A stretch of DNA of 64,000 bases from Flavobacteriaceae bacterium (lineage in GTDB: Bacteria; Bacteroidota; Bacteroidia; Flavobacteriales; Flavobacteriaceae), in the NCBI GenBank assembly GCA_018646605.1, contig JABGUL010000039.1:35147-99146 (forward strand), in the 5' to 3' direction. Of the stretch, positions 37,001-45,593 are shown one piece after another. Below the pieces are notes generated by a model, which had not been told where the DNA came from, searched no databases, and saw only the letters and a list, made by a program, of their open reading frames with translations. Each line of letters opens with the position of its first letter. Within the stretch, counting starts at the first letter, position 1. The position numbers were made by a program, and so were the translations under genes.

Positions 37001-37459
37001 ATGCCTTTTGTTATTTTGATGACCATGATGGGGATTATTGCACTAGCAGGTATTGTTGTAAATAACGGAGTGGTTCTTTTGGATTACACCCAATTACTCA
37101 TCGATCGAAAAAGTGAAGTAGAAAAATTAGCAGAAGGCCAAATGCTGAGTAAAGAATTAGTCACCGAAGCTATCGTAGAGGGTGGAACTGCACGTTTACG
37201 CCCTGTAATACTTACAGCTATTACCACCGTATTAGGGCTTATCCCGTTGGGAATAGGTCTAAATATTGACTTTTTCTCTTTATTCTCCGAGTGGGATCCT
37301 AAAATTTACATAGGGGGAGACAATGTGGTTTTTTGGGGGCCTTTGGCTTGGACGGTCATCTTTGGATTGACTTTTGCTACCTTTTTAACCCTTGTAATCG
37401 TCCCTTCAACCTTCTCTATTGTTTATTCCATTAAGCTTTGGCTCAAAAGAGTTTTATAA
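34013..37459 (+). CDS. RND efflux transporter permease (HAE1/AcrB type)
   Basis: 1148-residue inner-membrane proton-driven pump. The N-terminal TM1 is followed by NMPRETFPEINDTKIFVST and the YPGNTAEDIERTVTDPLE porter segment. TM4 carries GLVMGLGMLVDNGIVVVENV with the proton-relay Asp. The second half repeats the layout, including IMGIIALAGIVVNNGVVLLD and GGTARLRPVILTAITTVLGLIP. It is about 100 residues longer than AcrB, mainly from central TM-region and C-terminal insertions. Drug-type rather than metal-type by motif. Last gene of the operon, closed by a terminator. Confidence 0.9.
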   Translation: MAKSMKTPNTKEFLFASWAIDHKTVVYVIMAIFLILGISSYFNMPRETFPEINDTKIFVSTIYPGNTAEDIERTVTDPLEEALKGVPNLVEIRSTSSEDFSVIDVEFDENISIDDAKQKVKDLVDGITSGADWPVFNNAKVEPNIFELDFSELQPILNISLHGDYPIEQLKIYAELLEGQIEQLPQIKEVNIRGIQIFEVEIAVDIYKMTAAKVSFDDILNTISRENTTISSGNIVSGGQRRTLRLTGEIKDPEDLKGFVVKTDKGPVYLGDLAEISFKEKEKTSFARSFGKKAVLLDVVKRGGKNLVIASQEIKALVAQPEKIGLPSNLDIKVSNDQSNLTLNQVSELVNSIIFGVILVVTVLMFFLGFRNALFVGFAIPMSMFMSFMILSALGYTLNTMVLFGLVMGLGMLVDNGIVVVENVYRLMEKEGMSRIAAAKAGIGEIAFPIIVSTATTIAAFLPLGAWPGLMGEFMIYFPITLSVVLGSSLVVAVFFNSMLVSQFMEISEREISTKSLWRITIFMGGLGIILLFGSPTTRVFGNLMVLVPILFWLYKFFIKRMALSFQNNFLVRLENGYRRFLSFALGGYKPIAFLAGTFLLLFASFALMGIFPPKVEFFPDNQPQQIFVFIEYPEGTAISKTNATTKRIEKEILTVMEGATYNKKGVNILVESMVAQVGEGAGNPQIDNGNTNELPNKGKITLTMQEFKFRQGVSSESFRKEIQQQLIGKFPGVSISVEKDAKGPPAGYPVTIEITGKDYLGLIQTAETMKEYLNRVNISGVEELKINVNKNKPGLELTVDRQKAGELGVSAAQVGQLLRTSLFGSKAGVFKKDGDDYDINVRFNEANRYDNNALFNQNIIFRDPANGQIKEIPVSSLIEQEKKNSFSAIKHRQLNRVVTLYSSVLAGYNANAVVDAVKQALDGYKLQNGVNFKFSGEIEEQEKNMSFLSKALASALGLILLLLVFQFNSISKPLIILLSIFLSFTGVFLGLMAFQMPFVILMTMMGIIALAGIVVNNGVVLLDYTQLLIDRKSEVEKLAEGQMLSKELVTEAIVEGGTARLRPVILTAITTVLGLIPLGIGLNIDFFSLFSEWDPKIYIGGDNVVFWGPLAWTVIFGLTFATFLTLVIVPSTFSIVYSIKLWLKRVL

Positions 37460-37466
37460 AGAAATC

Positions 37467-37498
37467 AAAATCCTGAGGTTCGCGCCTTAGGATTTTTT
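37467..37498 (+). terminator. Terminator of the RND operon
   Basis: AAATCCTGAGG-TTCGCG-CCTTAGGATTT-type hairpin (one G-T pair) followed by a T-run. The T-run continues directly into the aspS -7 box. Confidence 0.8.
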
Positions 37499-37505
37499 AT
37501 TTTTG
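37498..37505 (+). promoter_or_regulatory. -7 promoter box of aspS
   Basis: TATTTTTG, exact match, 17 bases before ATG 37523, abutting the upstream terminator's T-tract. Confidence 0.6.
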
Positions 37506-37522
37506 TACCACATATAGAAACC

Positions 37523-39283
37523 ATGTATAGAACGCATCACTGTGGAGAACTCTCTCTAGAACACTTAAATCAAACCGTTACCCTATCAGGTTGGGTACAA
37601 AAAAATAGAAACAAAGGGTTCATTATTTGGACAGATCTTCGGGATCGCTATGGAATAACTCAATTAATTTTTGACGAAGAACGTACCCCAAAAGCTGTTT
37701 TTGAAAAAGCACAAGGTTTAGGAAGAGAGTTTGTAATTCAAATTCAGGGAAAAGTTATTGAGAGAGAATCCAAAAATGCCAATATGAATACCGGTGATAT
37801 AGAAGTTCTGGTAGAAAATTTAACACTACTAAACGCTTCAAAAACACCCCCTTTTACAATCGAAGACCAAACCGATGGCGGAGAGGAGTTACGTATGCAA
37901 TTCCGCTATTTGGATATTCGTAGAAATCCTGTGAAACAAAAATTAATGTTTCGTTCTAAGGTTTCCATGGCCGTTCGTAATTATTTAACTGATGCTGGAT
38001 TTATTGATGTTGAAACACCTTATTTGATTAAATCTACTCCGGAAGGAGCACGAGATTTTGTGGTACCTTCTAGAATGAATGAGGGACAGTTTTATGCCTT
38101 GCCTCAATCCCCACAAACCTTCAAACAGTTATTGATGGTGGGAGGTATGGATAAGTATTTTCAGATTGTAAAGTGTTTTAGAGATGAAGATTTAAGAGCC
38201 GATCGTCAGCCTGAGTTTACCCAGATTGACTGTGAAATGACCTTTGTTGAACAAGAAGATATTTTAAATCAATTTGAAGGCTTGACGCAACATTTACTGA
38301 AAAGTATAAAGGGTATTGAACCCAAACCATTTCCAAGAATGTCTTATGACAATGCCATGAAAATCTACGGGAATGACAAGCCCGATATTCGTTTCGGGAT
38401 GACTTTTTGCGAACTCAACGACTTGGCTCAAGGTAAAGGATTTGGTGTTTTTGATAGCCAAGAATTAGTCGTGGGTATTGCTGTTCCAAAAGCAGCTGAA
38501 ATGACAAGAAAAGAAATTGACGGTCTCATTGACTGGGTAAAACGCCCTCAAATTGGTGCCAAAGGTCTTATTTGGGTAAAATGTAATGCCGATGGAAGTC
38601 ATAAATCCTCAGTTGATAAATTCTTTAACGCAGAAGATCTAGCACAATGGGCGGAACGTTGTGATGCCATCGCAGGTGATTTAATTTTAGTTCTCTCTGG
38701 GGATGCTAACACGACAAGAACGCAATTGAGCGCCCTTCGTATGGAATTGGGAGAACGCCTCGGGTTGAGAAAACCAGAAGAATTTGCCCCACTTTGGGTA
38801 ACCGATTTTCCTTTATTGGAATGGGACGAAGAAAGTAAGCGTTACCATGCCATGCACCATCCTTTCACTTCTCCCAAACCTGATCAGCTTGAATTATTGA
38901 AAACCGATCCAGGTGCAGTCAAGGCAAATGCTTATGATTTAGTTTTAAATGGAAATGAAATTGGAGGAGGCTCTATACGAATTCATGACCAAGCGCTTCA
39001 ATCTCAAATGTTTGATTTATTAGGTTTTTCAAAAGCAGAAGCCCAAGCTCAGTTTGGATTCTTGATGGATGCTTTCCAATTTGGAGCGCCTCCACACGGT
39101 GGAATTGCATTTGGCTTGGATCGCTTAGTTGCTATTTTAGGAGGAGAAGAAACCATTCGTGATTTCATTGCATTTCCAAAAAATAATAGCGGGCGAGATA
39201 TTATGATTGATGCACCTGCAGAAATAAACCCAAGTCAATTGGAGGAATTATCCTTGAAATCTATTGTTGCAAAAAAGAAATAA
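37523..39283 (+). CDS. aspS: Aspartyl-tRNA synthetase
   Basis: Class II synthetase charging tRNA-Asp, 586 residues, the bacterial size. It opens with the OB-fold anticodon-binding domain ([21 protein letters not shown]). Motif 2 is [18 protein letters not shown], and the bacterial GAD insertion domain follows. Motif 3 is [13 protein letters not shown] near the C-terminus. Whether it also mischarges tRNA-Asn depends on whether gatCAB is present elsewhere, which cannot be judged here. Followed seven bases later by a small membrane protein gene. Confidence 0.96.
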   Translation: MYRTHHCGELSLEHLNQTVTLSGWVQKNRNKGFIIWTDLRDRYGITQLIFDEERTPKAVFEKAQGLGREFVIQIQGKVIERESKNANMNTGDIEVLVENLTLLNASKTPPFTIEDQTDGGEELRMQFRYLDIRRNPVKQKLMFRSKVSMAVRNYLTDAGFIDVETPYLIKSTPEGARDFVVPSRMNEGQFYALPQSPQTFKQLLMVGGMDKYFQIVKCFRDEDLRADRQPEFTQIDCEMTFVEQEDILNQFEGLTQHLLKSIKGIEPKPFPRMSYDNAMKIYGNDKPDIRFGMTFCELNDLAQGKGFGVFDSQELVVGIAVPKAAEMTRKEIDGLIDWVKRPQIGAKGLIWVKCNADGSHKSSVDKFFNAEDLAQWAERCDAIAGDLILVLSGDANTTRTQLSALRMELGERLGLRKPEEFAPLWVTDFPLLEWDEESKRYHAMHHPFTSPKPDQLELLKTDPGAVKANAYDLVLNGNEIGGGSIRIHDQALQSQMFDLLGFSKAEAQAQFGFLMDAFQFGAPPHGGIAFGLDRLVAILGGEETIRDFIAFPKNNSGRDIMIDAPAEINPSQLEELSLKSIVAKKK

Positions 39284-39290
39284 AAAAATC

Positions 39291-39521
39291 ATGAAACTTG
39301 TCTTACGGATTTTATTTTTTTTATTGTTAGGGGCTTTAGCCATTGGATTGTATTATAAAAACCAAATTGAATTTAGTCTTGGAGAACGCATCATTGGATT
39401 TACTGTTTTAGGGGGTGCTTTTATTTACTTACCCCTTTTTTTATACCACCATTGGAAAGGAAAACGCCTTCAAGATTATACCATGAGTGATGAAAATCTG
39501 AAGAAAATGAGGGAGAAATAA
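39291..39521 (+). CDS. Small membrane protein, unknown function
   Basis: 76-residue protein starting at ATG 39291, seven bases after the aspS stop; an earlier in-frame start would overlap aspS. It has two hydrophobic helices (about residues 3-19 and 34-53) joined by a short loop with a Glu-Arg pair (SLGERIIGF), then a charged C-terminus ending in KKMREK. I do not recognise the family with certainty; it resembles small flavobacterial two-helix proteins found after aspS. Probably cotranscribed with aspS. Confidence 0.6.
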   Translation: MKLVLRILFFLLLGALAIGLYYKNQIEFSLGERIIGFTVLGGAFIYLPLFLYHHWKGKRLQDYTMSDENLKKMREK

Positions 39522-39609
39522 AATAGACTTTAAAAACGAAAAATATTGATAATCAAAGCCTTTGGTAAATAAAAAACGTTAAAAAGTAAGGTCGAATAGA
39601 TTTTAAACG

Positions 39610-39617
39610 TACCTTTG
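39610..39617 (+). promoter_or_regulatory. -7 promoter box of cold-shock gene
   Basis: TACCTTTG, exact match, 23 bases before ATG 39641. The remainder of the 119-base gap after the small membrane protein holds no other recognised element. Confidence 0.65.
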
Positions 39618-39640
39618 CAGCATAATTAATAAAATAAACA

Positions 39641-39832
39641 ATGACTGGTACAGTTAAATTTTTCAATGAAGCTAAAGGATTTGGTTTCATCACAAACGAT
39701 GAGTCTGGAGAAGACGTATTCGTTCACATTTCAGCCCTAAACGGCGTGACCCTTAGAGAAGGAGCAAAAGTAGAGTATGTAGAAGAAGATGGTAAAAAAG
39801 GGAAGCAAGCTTCCAGTATTTCCGTATTATAA
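39641..39832 (+). CDS. Cold-shock protein (CspA family)
   Basis: 63-residue single-domain RNA chaperone. Both RNA-binding motifs are present: KGFGFITND (RNP1, residues 12-20) and VFVHISAL (RNP2, residues 26-33). The C-terminal KGKQASSISVL closes the five-strand barrel. It has its own promoter and terminator and so is monocistronic. The predicted leader is only about 20 bases, much shorter than the long thermosensor leader of E. coli cspA, so this copy is probably constitutive or controlled otherwise. Confidence 0.93.
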   Translation: MTGTVKFFNEAKGFGFITNDESGEDVFVHISALNGVTLREGAKVEYVEEDGKKGKQASSISVL

Positions 39833-39855
39833 TTTATATATTATTACTAAGACTT

Positions 39856-39884
39856 AAGCGTTTCAGCAATGAAACGCTTTTTTT
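39856..39884 (+). terminator. Terminator of the cold-shock gene
   Basis: AAGCGTTTC-AGCAAT-GAAACGCTT, a perfect 9-base stem, followed by a T-run. It ends at the stop of the convergent tadA gene. Confidence 0.85.
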
Positions 39885-40320
39885 ATTTCCTTTTTTTAGC
39901 AAAAAAAGCATCCAATAAGGCTTTGGCTTCTTCTGCCAAAACACCCCCACTAAGAATTGTTTTAGGATGTAAATCTAAATTGGCTTGTTGAAATCCCCGC
40001 TTGGAATCACTAGCGCCAAAAACTACTCGGTCTAATTGGCTCCATACCAAAGCTCCAGCGCACATCACACAAGGCTCCAAAGTCACATAGAGCGTGCATC
40101 CAACCAAGTATTTTCCATTTAAATAATTTGCAGCAGCTGTAATTGCCTGCATTTCTGCATGTGCAGTAACATCATGAAGTCGTTCCGTCAAATTATGAGC
40201 ACGAGCTATAATTCGCTGCTCTACAACCACTACAGCGCCTACGGGAACTTCATCTGCAAAAGCAGCTTTTTCAGCCTCAGCTAAGGCTTGTTTCATAAAA
40301 TATTGATCATCTAATTCCAT
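39883..40320 (-). CDS. tadA: tRNA-specific adenosine deaminase TadA
   Basis: Converts A34 to inosine in the tRNA-Arg anticodon. I use ATG 40320 (145 residues); an ATG at 40347 lies in the promoter region and one at 40296 aligns with the first helix of E. coli TadA. Zinc-site motifs are HAEMQAI with catalytic Glu and PCVMCAGALVWSQ. VPVGAVVV and NLTERLHDVTAHAEM are also family hallmarks. Its -7 box ends three bases before ATG 40320, so either the message is leaderless or translation begins at 40296. Confidence 0.9.
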   Translation of the reverse strand: MELDDQYFMKQALAEAEKAAFADEVPVGAVVVVEQRIIARAHNLTERLHDVTAHAEMQAITAAANYLNGKYLVGCTLYVTLEPCVMCAGALVWSQLDRVVFGASDSKRGFQQANLDLHPKTILSGGVLAEEAKALLDAFFAKKRK

Positions 40321-40323
40321 GTT

Positions 40324-40331
40324 CAAAAATA
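40324..40331 (-). promoter_or_regulatory. -7 promoter box of tadA
   Basis: TATTTTTG on the minus strand, exact match, three bases (AAC) before ATG 40320. Confidence 0.55.
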
Positions 40332-40368
40332 CAAATTCCAAAGGCATAAGATAAATTTGCTTTTACCT

Positions 40369-40376
40369 TACCTTTA
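40369..40376 (+). promoter_or_regulatory. -7 box candidate of dxs
   Basis: TACCTTTA, one base off consensus, ending four bases before ATG 40381. Confidence 0.45.
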
Positions 40377-40380
40377 CCAC

Positions 40381-42156
40381 ATGTCAAAAAATCGTTTTGC
40401 ATCCATACAAAACCCAAAGGAATTAAGGAAGCTTCCCAAAAAAGAGCTTTCTGATTTTGCTGCTGCTTTACGAAAAGATATCATTCACGCCTTGGCAAAA
40501 GGAGAAGGACATTTGGGCTCCAGTTTAGGAACTGTAGAATTAACCGTTGCCCTACATTATTGCTTTGACACTCCAAAAGATGTTTTGATTTGGGACGTAG
40601 GACACCAAGCCTATGGACACAAAATGCTGACTGGGAGAAAAACTGCCTTTAGTACCCTTCGTCAACAAGGAGGCATTAGTGGTTTTCCAAAAAGAGAAGA
40701 AAGTCCTTATGACACCTTTGGAACGGGTCATGCGGGTACAGCTATTTCTGCAGCCTTGGGAATGGCCTTGAGCTCAAGCCTAAAGGGAGAAAACAAACAA
40801 CATATTGCCGTAGTTGGAGATGCCTCCATAGCGAATGGGATGGCTTTTGAGGCACTCAATCATTTAGGAACAACCCTAGCTAATGTATTGGTTATTTTGA
40901 ATGATAATACCATGGGAATAGATCCTAGTGTGGGCGCTTTGAAAAACTATTTTGAAACGGTAAAAAACGAACGTCCCGCTACTCCCAACTTTTTTGAATC
41001 ACTCAATCTAAATTATTCGGGACCAATAGATGGACACAATATTGACACATTGCTACAGGTTTTTGAGCAACAAAAAAATATACAAGGTCCAAGAATCATT
41101 CATCTAGTTACAACAAAAGGAAAAGGTCTTCCTATTGCGGAGAACGAACAAGTGACATATCATGCACCAGGAAAATTTGATCCTCTTACTGGAAAACTTA
41201 GTAACCCCCATGAACATCAGAAACTAAAATATCAAGATATTTTAGGGCAAACACTACTCCATCTAGCAAAGACAAATGAAAAAATTATTGCCCTTACTCC
41301 TGCAATGCCCACAGGAAGTGGACTAGTGAAAATGATGGAAGTGTTTCCATCACGCTGCATCGATGTTGGAATTGCTGAACAACATGCTGTAACACTAGCT
41401 TCGGGTATGGCTGCAGAGGGGATGATTCCCTTTTGCGTCATTTATTCAACCTTTTTACAGCGTGCTTATGATCAAGTGATTCATGATGTCGCTTTACAAA
41501 ATTTAGGTGTTGTTTTTTGCATTGACCGTGCAGGAATTGTTGGACATGACGGTCCCACTCATCACGGCGTTTTTGATATTGCTTTTTTACGTTGTATCCC
41601 CAATCTTGAAATTGCTACCCCCAAAGACGCCCAGACCCTTCAAAATCTTTTATATACCGCACAACTAGGAATAAAGCATCCTCTTGCAATTCGATATCCT
41701 AGAGGCTTTAGCGAGCTTACAAAGATTACAACACAATTTGAAAAAGTTGCATGGGGTAAAGGACAATTACTTAAAAATGGAGATACTCTTGCTATTTTAT
41801 CTTTTGGAACTATAGCTAAAGTTATCAGTGATACACTGGAACATATAAAAAATACCAAGGCTGTTGCTCATTATGACATGTGTTTTGTAAAGCCACTGGA
41901 TCGAGAGCTTTTACATTCAATTTTTAAACGTTTTAAAGCCATAATGGTTTTTGAAGAAGGGGTAAATAGTGGCGGTGCAGGAAGTGCTATTCTTGAATTT
42001 GCCGCACTAGAAAAATATCACATCCCCATTCAATTGGAAGGTATTCCCGACCAATTTGTTTCGCATGGAAAAACCAGTCTTATACATCAGGAATTAGGAT
42101 GGGATACTCATGGCATCTCAAAAAAAATAAGCCTGTTATTAAATAAAACCAAATGA
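40381..42156 (+). CDS. dxs: 1-deoxy-D-xylulose-5-phosphate synthase
   Basis: First enzyme of the non-mevalonate isoprenoid pathway, joining pyruvate and glyceraldehyde-3-phosphate with TPP and Mg. Starting at ATG 40381 gives 591 residues, somewhat shorter than E. coli Dxs. The N-terminal HLGSSLGTVELTVALH, the TPP site GDASIANGMAFEALN (usual GDG as GDA) and the second-domain DVGIAEQHAVTLASGMA and GHDGPTHHGVFD are visible. It links to the polyprenyl synthase and lycopene cyclase in the window and to TPP supply. A TTG-initiated extension upstream is rejected because it contains the promoter. Confidence 0.94.
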   Translation: MSKNRFASIQNPKELRKLPKKELSDFAAALRKDIIHALAKGEGHLGSSLGTVELTVALHYCFDTPKDVLIWDVGHQAYGHKMLTGRKTAFSTLRQQGGISGFPKREESPYDTFGTGHAGTAISAALGMALSSSLKGENKQHIAVVGDASIANGMAFEALNHLGTTLANVLVILNDNTMGIDPSVGALKNYFETVKNERPATPNFFESLNLNYSGPIDGHNIDTLLQVFEQQKNIQGPRIIHLVTTKGKGLPIAENEQVTYHAPGKFDPLTGKLSNPHEHQKLKYQDILGQTLLHLAKTNEKIIALTPAMPTGSGLVKMMEVFPSRCIDVGIAEQHAVTLASGMAAEGMIPFCVIYSTFLQRAYDQVIHDVALQNLGVVFCIDRAGIVGHDGPTHHGVFDIAFLRCIPNLEIATPKDAQTLQNLLYTAQLGIKHPLAIRYPRGFSELTKITTQFEKVAWGKGQLLKNGDTLAILSFGTIAKVISDTLEHIKNTKAVAHYDMCFVKPLDRELLHSIFKRFKAIMVFEEGVNSGGAGSAILEFAALEKYHIPIQLEGIPDQFVSHGKTSLIHQELGWDTHGISKKISLLLNKTK

Positions 42157-42182
42157 CACCAAACCATGTCTCTTGGTTTTAT
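42143..42182 (+). terminator. Possible dxs terminator / inverted repeat overlapping polA promoter
   Basis: ATAAAACCAA (42143-42152) and TTGGTTTTAT (42173-42182) are perfect 10-base inverted repeats. An inner alternative, AAACCA with TGGTTT (42161-42179), excludes the outer one. The right arm ends where the polA -7 box begins. The T-run is only four bases, so termination may be weak. Confidence 0.4.
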
Positions 42183-42189
42183 ATATTTA
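42182..42189 (+). promoter_or_regulatory. -7 box candidate of polA
   Basis: TATATTTA, one base off consensus, ending four bases before ATG 42194. Confidence 0.4.
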
Positions 42190-42193
42190 GCCT

Positions 42194-45016
42194 ATGAGTA
42201 ATCAAAAACGCCTTTTCCTATTAGATGCCTTTGCCCTCATTTTTAGGGGCTATTATGCATTTATCAAAAATCCAAGAATCAATTCCAAAGGAATGGACAC
42301 CTCCGCGATCATGGGGTTTACTAATTCATTATTGGATGTAATTAAAAGAGAAAAACCGGACCACCTTGCAGTTTGTTTTGATAAAGGAGGGTCTGTGAGT
42401 CGTACTGCAATGTTTACAGACTACAAAGCCAACAGAGACGAAACACCGGAGGCTATTCGAATCGCTGTCCCCTACATACAAGAGATTTTAAAAGCCATGC
42501 ATATACCGGTAATAGAAAAAGCAGGGTTTGAAGCCGATGATATTATTGGAACACTTGCTAAACAAGCCGAAAAAGAGGATTTTAAGGTTTTTATGGTCAC
42601 TCCTGATAAGGATTTTGCCCAACTAGTTTCAGAAAATATTTTCATGTACCGCCCTGCTCGAATGGGAAATGGAATTGAAATATGGGGAATCCCTGAGGTT
42701 AAAGCAAAGTTTGAAATAGAACGCCCCGAGCAAGTCATTGATTATTTAGGAATGATGGGCGATGCTGTTGATAATATCCCTGGATTACCTGGAGTGGGAG
42801 ATAAAACAGCAAAAAAGTTTTTGAAAGAATACGGAAGTATGGAGGCCCTTTTAGAAAACACCCATGAAATTAAGGGTAAACTAAAAGAAAAAATTGAAGC
42901 CAACAAAGAGCTTGGTCTTTTGTCAAAAGAATTGGCTACCATATTATTAGACGTCCCTGTAACTTTTGAAGCTGACTCGTATGCCTTGACGAGTCCAGAT
43001 GAACAAGCGGTAAGTGCTCTTTTTGAGGAATTAGAATTCCGACGAATGGCAGAAAATTTTAAAAAGATTTTTGGCGCCCCTACAGCAAATCTAGAAACTC
43101 CTAAAGAAAAAGCACCTTCTCAACCTTCGCAAGAAGGACAGCAATTTGATCTCTTTGCGGCGCCAGGAAGCGGTACTATAACAGAAAGTAGTGTAGACAA
43201 TAAAAAAAATCTAAAAACAAATGACCATTGGTATCAACATGTTAATTCAACGCTTGCTTCGGCTCAATTATTAAAGGAATTACTACAACAAAAGAGTGTT
43301 TGTTTTGATACTGAAACTACTTCATTAAATGCTTTAGAAGCTGAACTGGTTGGGATTGCCTTTTCATGGAATAAAGGGAAAGGGTACTATTTAGCACTTC
43401 CTGAGGACAAAACGGAAGTACTTGAAATTTTAGACCCTTTTAAAGCCTTTTTCGAGCATCCCGAAATTGAAAAAATTGGACATAATCTTAAGTACGATCT
43501 CAAGGTACTTCGTAATTATGATATTCATGTAAAAGCTCCCTTGTTTGATACTATGATTGCCCATTACTTGATTAACCCTGACATGCGTCATAATATGGAT
43601 ATTTTGGCAGAAACCTATTTAAACTATTCTGCACAATCAATAACCGAACTAATTGGCAAAAAAGGGAAGAACCAAGGAACTATGCGAGAAGTATCTTTGG
43701 AACAACAAACAGAATATGCTGTTGAAGATGCTGACATAACCTTACAGTTGAAAGAATATTTTCACGAAGAGATGTCCACGGCTAAAACGTTAGAACTCTA
43801 TCAAAAAGTAGAGCTCCCCCTTGTTTCTGTCTTGACAAATATGGAATGTGAAGGCATCAATTTGGATGTTTCTTTTTTAAAATCACTTTCAGTTACTTTA
43901 GCCGAAGATATCCAAAAGTTGGAAGCCGCCATCTTTGAAGTTGCTGGAGAAAACTTCAATTTAGCTTCCCCAAAACAATTGGGCCTAATCCTCTTTGATA
44001 AATTAAAATTAGTTGATAAACCCAAGAAAACTAAAACAGGACAGTACTCAACTGCTGAAGATGTTTTGTCTTATTTGGCAAAAGACCATCCGATCATTTC
44101 TGATATTCTAGATTGGCGCTCCCTTCAAAAATTACAAAACACATATGTGGATGCACTCCCAAATGAGATAAACCCTAAAACGGGAAGGGTACATACTATT
44201 TATAATCAAGCAGTAGCAGCAACAGGGAGATTGAGTAGCAATAATCCCAACCTTCAAAATATTCCTATCCGAACAGAGCGTGGACAACAGGTCAGAAAAG
44301 CCTTTATACCGCGTGATGAAAACCACGTATTGATGGCCGCAGATTATTCCCAAATTGAATTGCGAATCATAGCTGCGCTCAGTGGTGATGAAGGAATGCT
44401 TTCTGCTTTTCAAAATAATGAAGACATCCATAGTGCGACAGCATCTAAAGTTTTTAATGTTCCTTTAGAAGAAGTTACTAGAGAACAAAGAGGTAATGCC
44501 AAAACAGTAAATTTTGGAATTATATATGGTGTTTCGGCTTTTGGATTGAGCCAACAAACTAATCTCAATCGCTCTGAAGCTAAAGAACTCATTGAAACCT
44601 ACTACGCTACCTATCCAAAATTAAGGTCTTACATGCAAGATCAAGTTGATTTTGCTAGAGATAATGGATATGTTTCTACGGTTTTAGGAAGAAGACGTTA
44701 TTTAAAAGACATTAATTCTCAAAATGCAATCGTACGAGGAGCAGCAGAACGAAATGCCGTTAATGCTCCAATCCAGGGAAGTGCTGCTGACATAATCAAA
44801 TTGGCCATGATTGCCATTCAAAATCGATTAGAAAATGAAAACTGGAAGTCTAAAATGCTTCTGCAAGTACATGATGAACTAGTTTTTGATGTTCCAAAAG
44901 AAGAAATAAACACCCTCCAAGAGATGGTGAAAAAAGAAATGGAAAATGCATTTGAAATTAACGTACCGTTAATTGTTGATATAGGAATTGGAAACAATTG
45001 GTTAGAAGCCCACTAA
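42194..45016 (+). CDS. polA: DNA polymerase I
   Basis: Repair and Okazaki-fragment polymerase, 940 residues. Three domains are in order: 5' nuclease (DKGGSVSRTAMFTDYKANR, then the helix-hairpin-helix GLPGVGDKTAKKFL), 3'-5' exonuclease (FDTETTSLNALEAELVGIAF with the D and E metal ligands, NLKYDLKVL and YAVEDADITLQL) and family A polymerase (motif A DYSQIELRI, motif B RGNAKTVNFGIIYG, motif C LQVHDELVFD). All proofreading residues are retained, unlike the inactive exonuclease domain of many Gram-positive PolA. Monocistronic. Confidence 0.97.
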   Translation: MSNQKRLFLLDAFALIFRGYYAFIKNPRINSKGMDTSAIMGFTNSLLDVIKREKPDHLAVCFDKGGSVSRTAMFTDYKANRDETPEAIRIAVPYIQEILKAMHIPVIEKAGFEADDIIGTLAKQAEKEDFKVFMVTPDKDFAQLVSENIFMYRPARMGNGIEIWGIPEVKAKFEIERPEQVIDYLGMMGDAVDNIPGLPGVGDKTAKKFLKEYGSMEALLENTHEIKGKLKEKIEANKELGLLSKELATILLDVPVTFEADSYALTSPDEQAVSALFEELEFRRMAENFKKIFGAPTANLETPKEKAPSQPSQEGQQFDLFAAPGSGTITESSVDNKKNLKTNDHWYQHVNSTLASAQLLKELLQQKSVCFDTETTSLNALEAELVGIAFSWNKGKGYYLALPEDKTEVLEILDPFKAFFEHPEIEKIGHNLKYDLKVLRNYDIHVKAPLFDTMIAHYLINPDMRHNMDILAETYLNYSAQSITELIGKKGKNQGTMREVSLEQQTEYAVEDADITLQLKEYFHEEMSTAKTLELYQKVELPLVSVLTNMECEGINLDVSFLKSLSVTLAEDIQKLEAAIFEVAGENFNLASPKQLGLILFDKLKLVDKPKKTKTGQYSTAEDVLSYLAKDHPIISDILDWRSLQKLQNTYVDALPNEINPKTGRVHTIYNQAVAATGRLSSNNPNLQNIPIRTERGQQVRKAFIPRDENHVLMAADYSQIELRIIAALSGDEGMLSAFQNNEDIHSATASKVFNVPLEEVTREQRGNAKTVNFGIIYGVSAFGLSQQTNLNRSEAKELIETYYATYPKLRSYMQDQVDFARDNGYVSTVLGRRRYLKDINSQNAIVRGAAERNAVNAPIQGSAADIIKLAMIAIQNRLENENWKSKMLLQVHDELVFDVPKEEINTLQEMVKKEMENAFEINVPLIVDIGIGNNWLEAH

Positions 45017-45088
45017 GTCAAAAAATGTAATCTTTTTACTCTCCCTGAAAATTAGAATAAAAAATTTTTCCAAAGTAATTTATAATTG

Positions 45089-45096
45089 TACATTTG
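45089..45096 (+). promoter_or_regulatory. -7 promoter box of rplM-rpsI
   Basis: TACATTTG, exact match, 41 bases before the rplM GTG. Transcription should start near 45100. Confidence 0.65.
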
Positions 45097-45100
45097 CAGC

Positions 45101-45122
45101 CCGTTGAAACAATTTTTGACGG
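45101..45122 (+). promoter_or_regulatory. Hairpin at 5' end of the rplM leader
   Basis: CCGTTGAAA and TTTTGACGG pair over nine positions (two G-T wobbles) around a four-base loop. The hairpin begins at the predicted transcription start. Candidate L13 autoregulatory site or 5' stabiliser. Confidence 0.45.
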
Positions 45123-45137
45123 ATAAAATTATTTATT

Positions 45138-45593
45138 GTGAATACATTAAGTTATAAAACAATTTCTGCCAATGCTAACACTGTCAATAAAGACTGGGTA
45201 GTGGTAGATGTAAAAGATCTTCCCCTTGGAAGAGTTTCGGCTATTATCGCTAATTTTTTACGTGGTAAATACAAAACTAATTACACTCCTCATGTTGACT
45301 GTGGTGACAACGTTGTTGTTGTGAATGCAGCACATGTTACTTTAAGCGGGAATAAATGGGAACAAAAAGAATATATCCGTCATACAGGTTTTCCTGGAGG
45401 GCAACGTATTCTTACAGCAACTCAATTGCATAATAAGAAAGATACTCGTCTTGTAGAAAATGCAGTTCGTGGAATGCTTCCTAAAAACAAATTAGGTGCT
45501 GATCTGTTTAGAAACTTACGTGTTTACAGTGGTGCAGAACACCAACAAGACGCACAAAATCCAAAAACCATTAACATAAACGACTTTTTATAA
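45138..45593 (+). CDS. rplM: Ribosomal protein L13
   Basis: 50S subunit protein, 151 residues. WVVVDVKDLPLGRVSAIIANFLRG near the N-terminus, YTPHVDCGD, the GFPGGQRILTA loop and VRGMLPKNKLGADLFRNLRVY are all L13 hallmarks. The start is GTG at 45138. It overlaps rpsI by one base (TAATG), the conserved L13-S9 pair. The leader contains a stem-loop next to the transcription start. In E. coli, L13 represses its own operon, so this hairpin is a plausible target. Confidence 0.97.
   Translation: MNTLSYKTISANANTVNKDWVVVDVKDLPLGRVSAIIANFLRGKYKTNYTPHVDCGDNVVVVNAAHVTLSGNKWEQKEYIRHTGFPGGQRILTATQLHNKKDTRLVENAVRGMLPKNKLGADLFRNLRVYSGAEHQQDAQNPKTININDFL

Noticed and set aside
44132..44431. Antisense ORFs inside polA and other long genes
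   Set aside because: They lie opposite strongly conserved coding sequence and encode no recognisable domains; they are shadows of the real genes.
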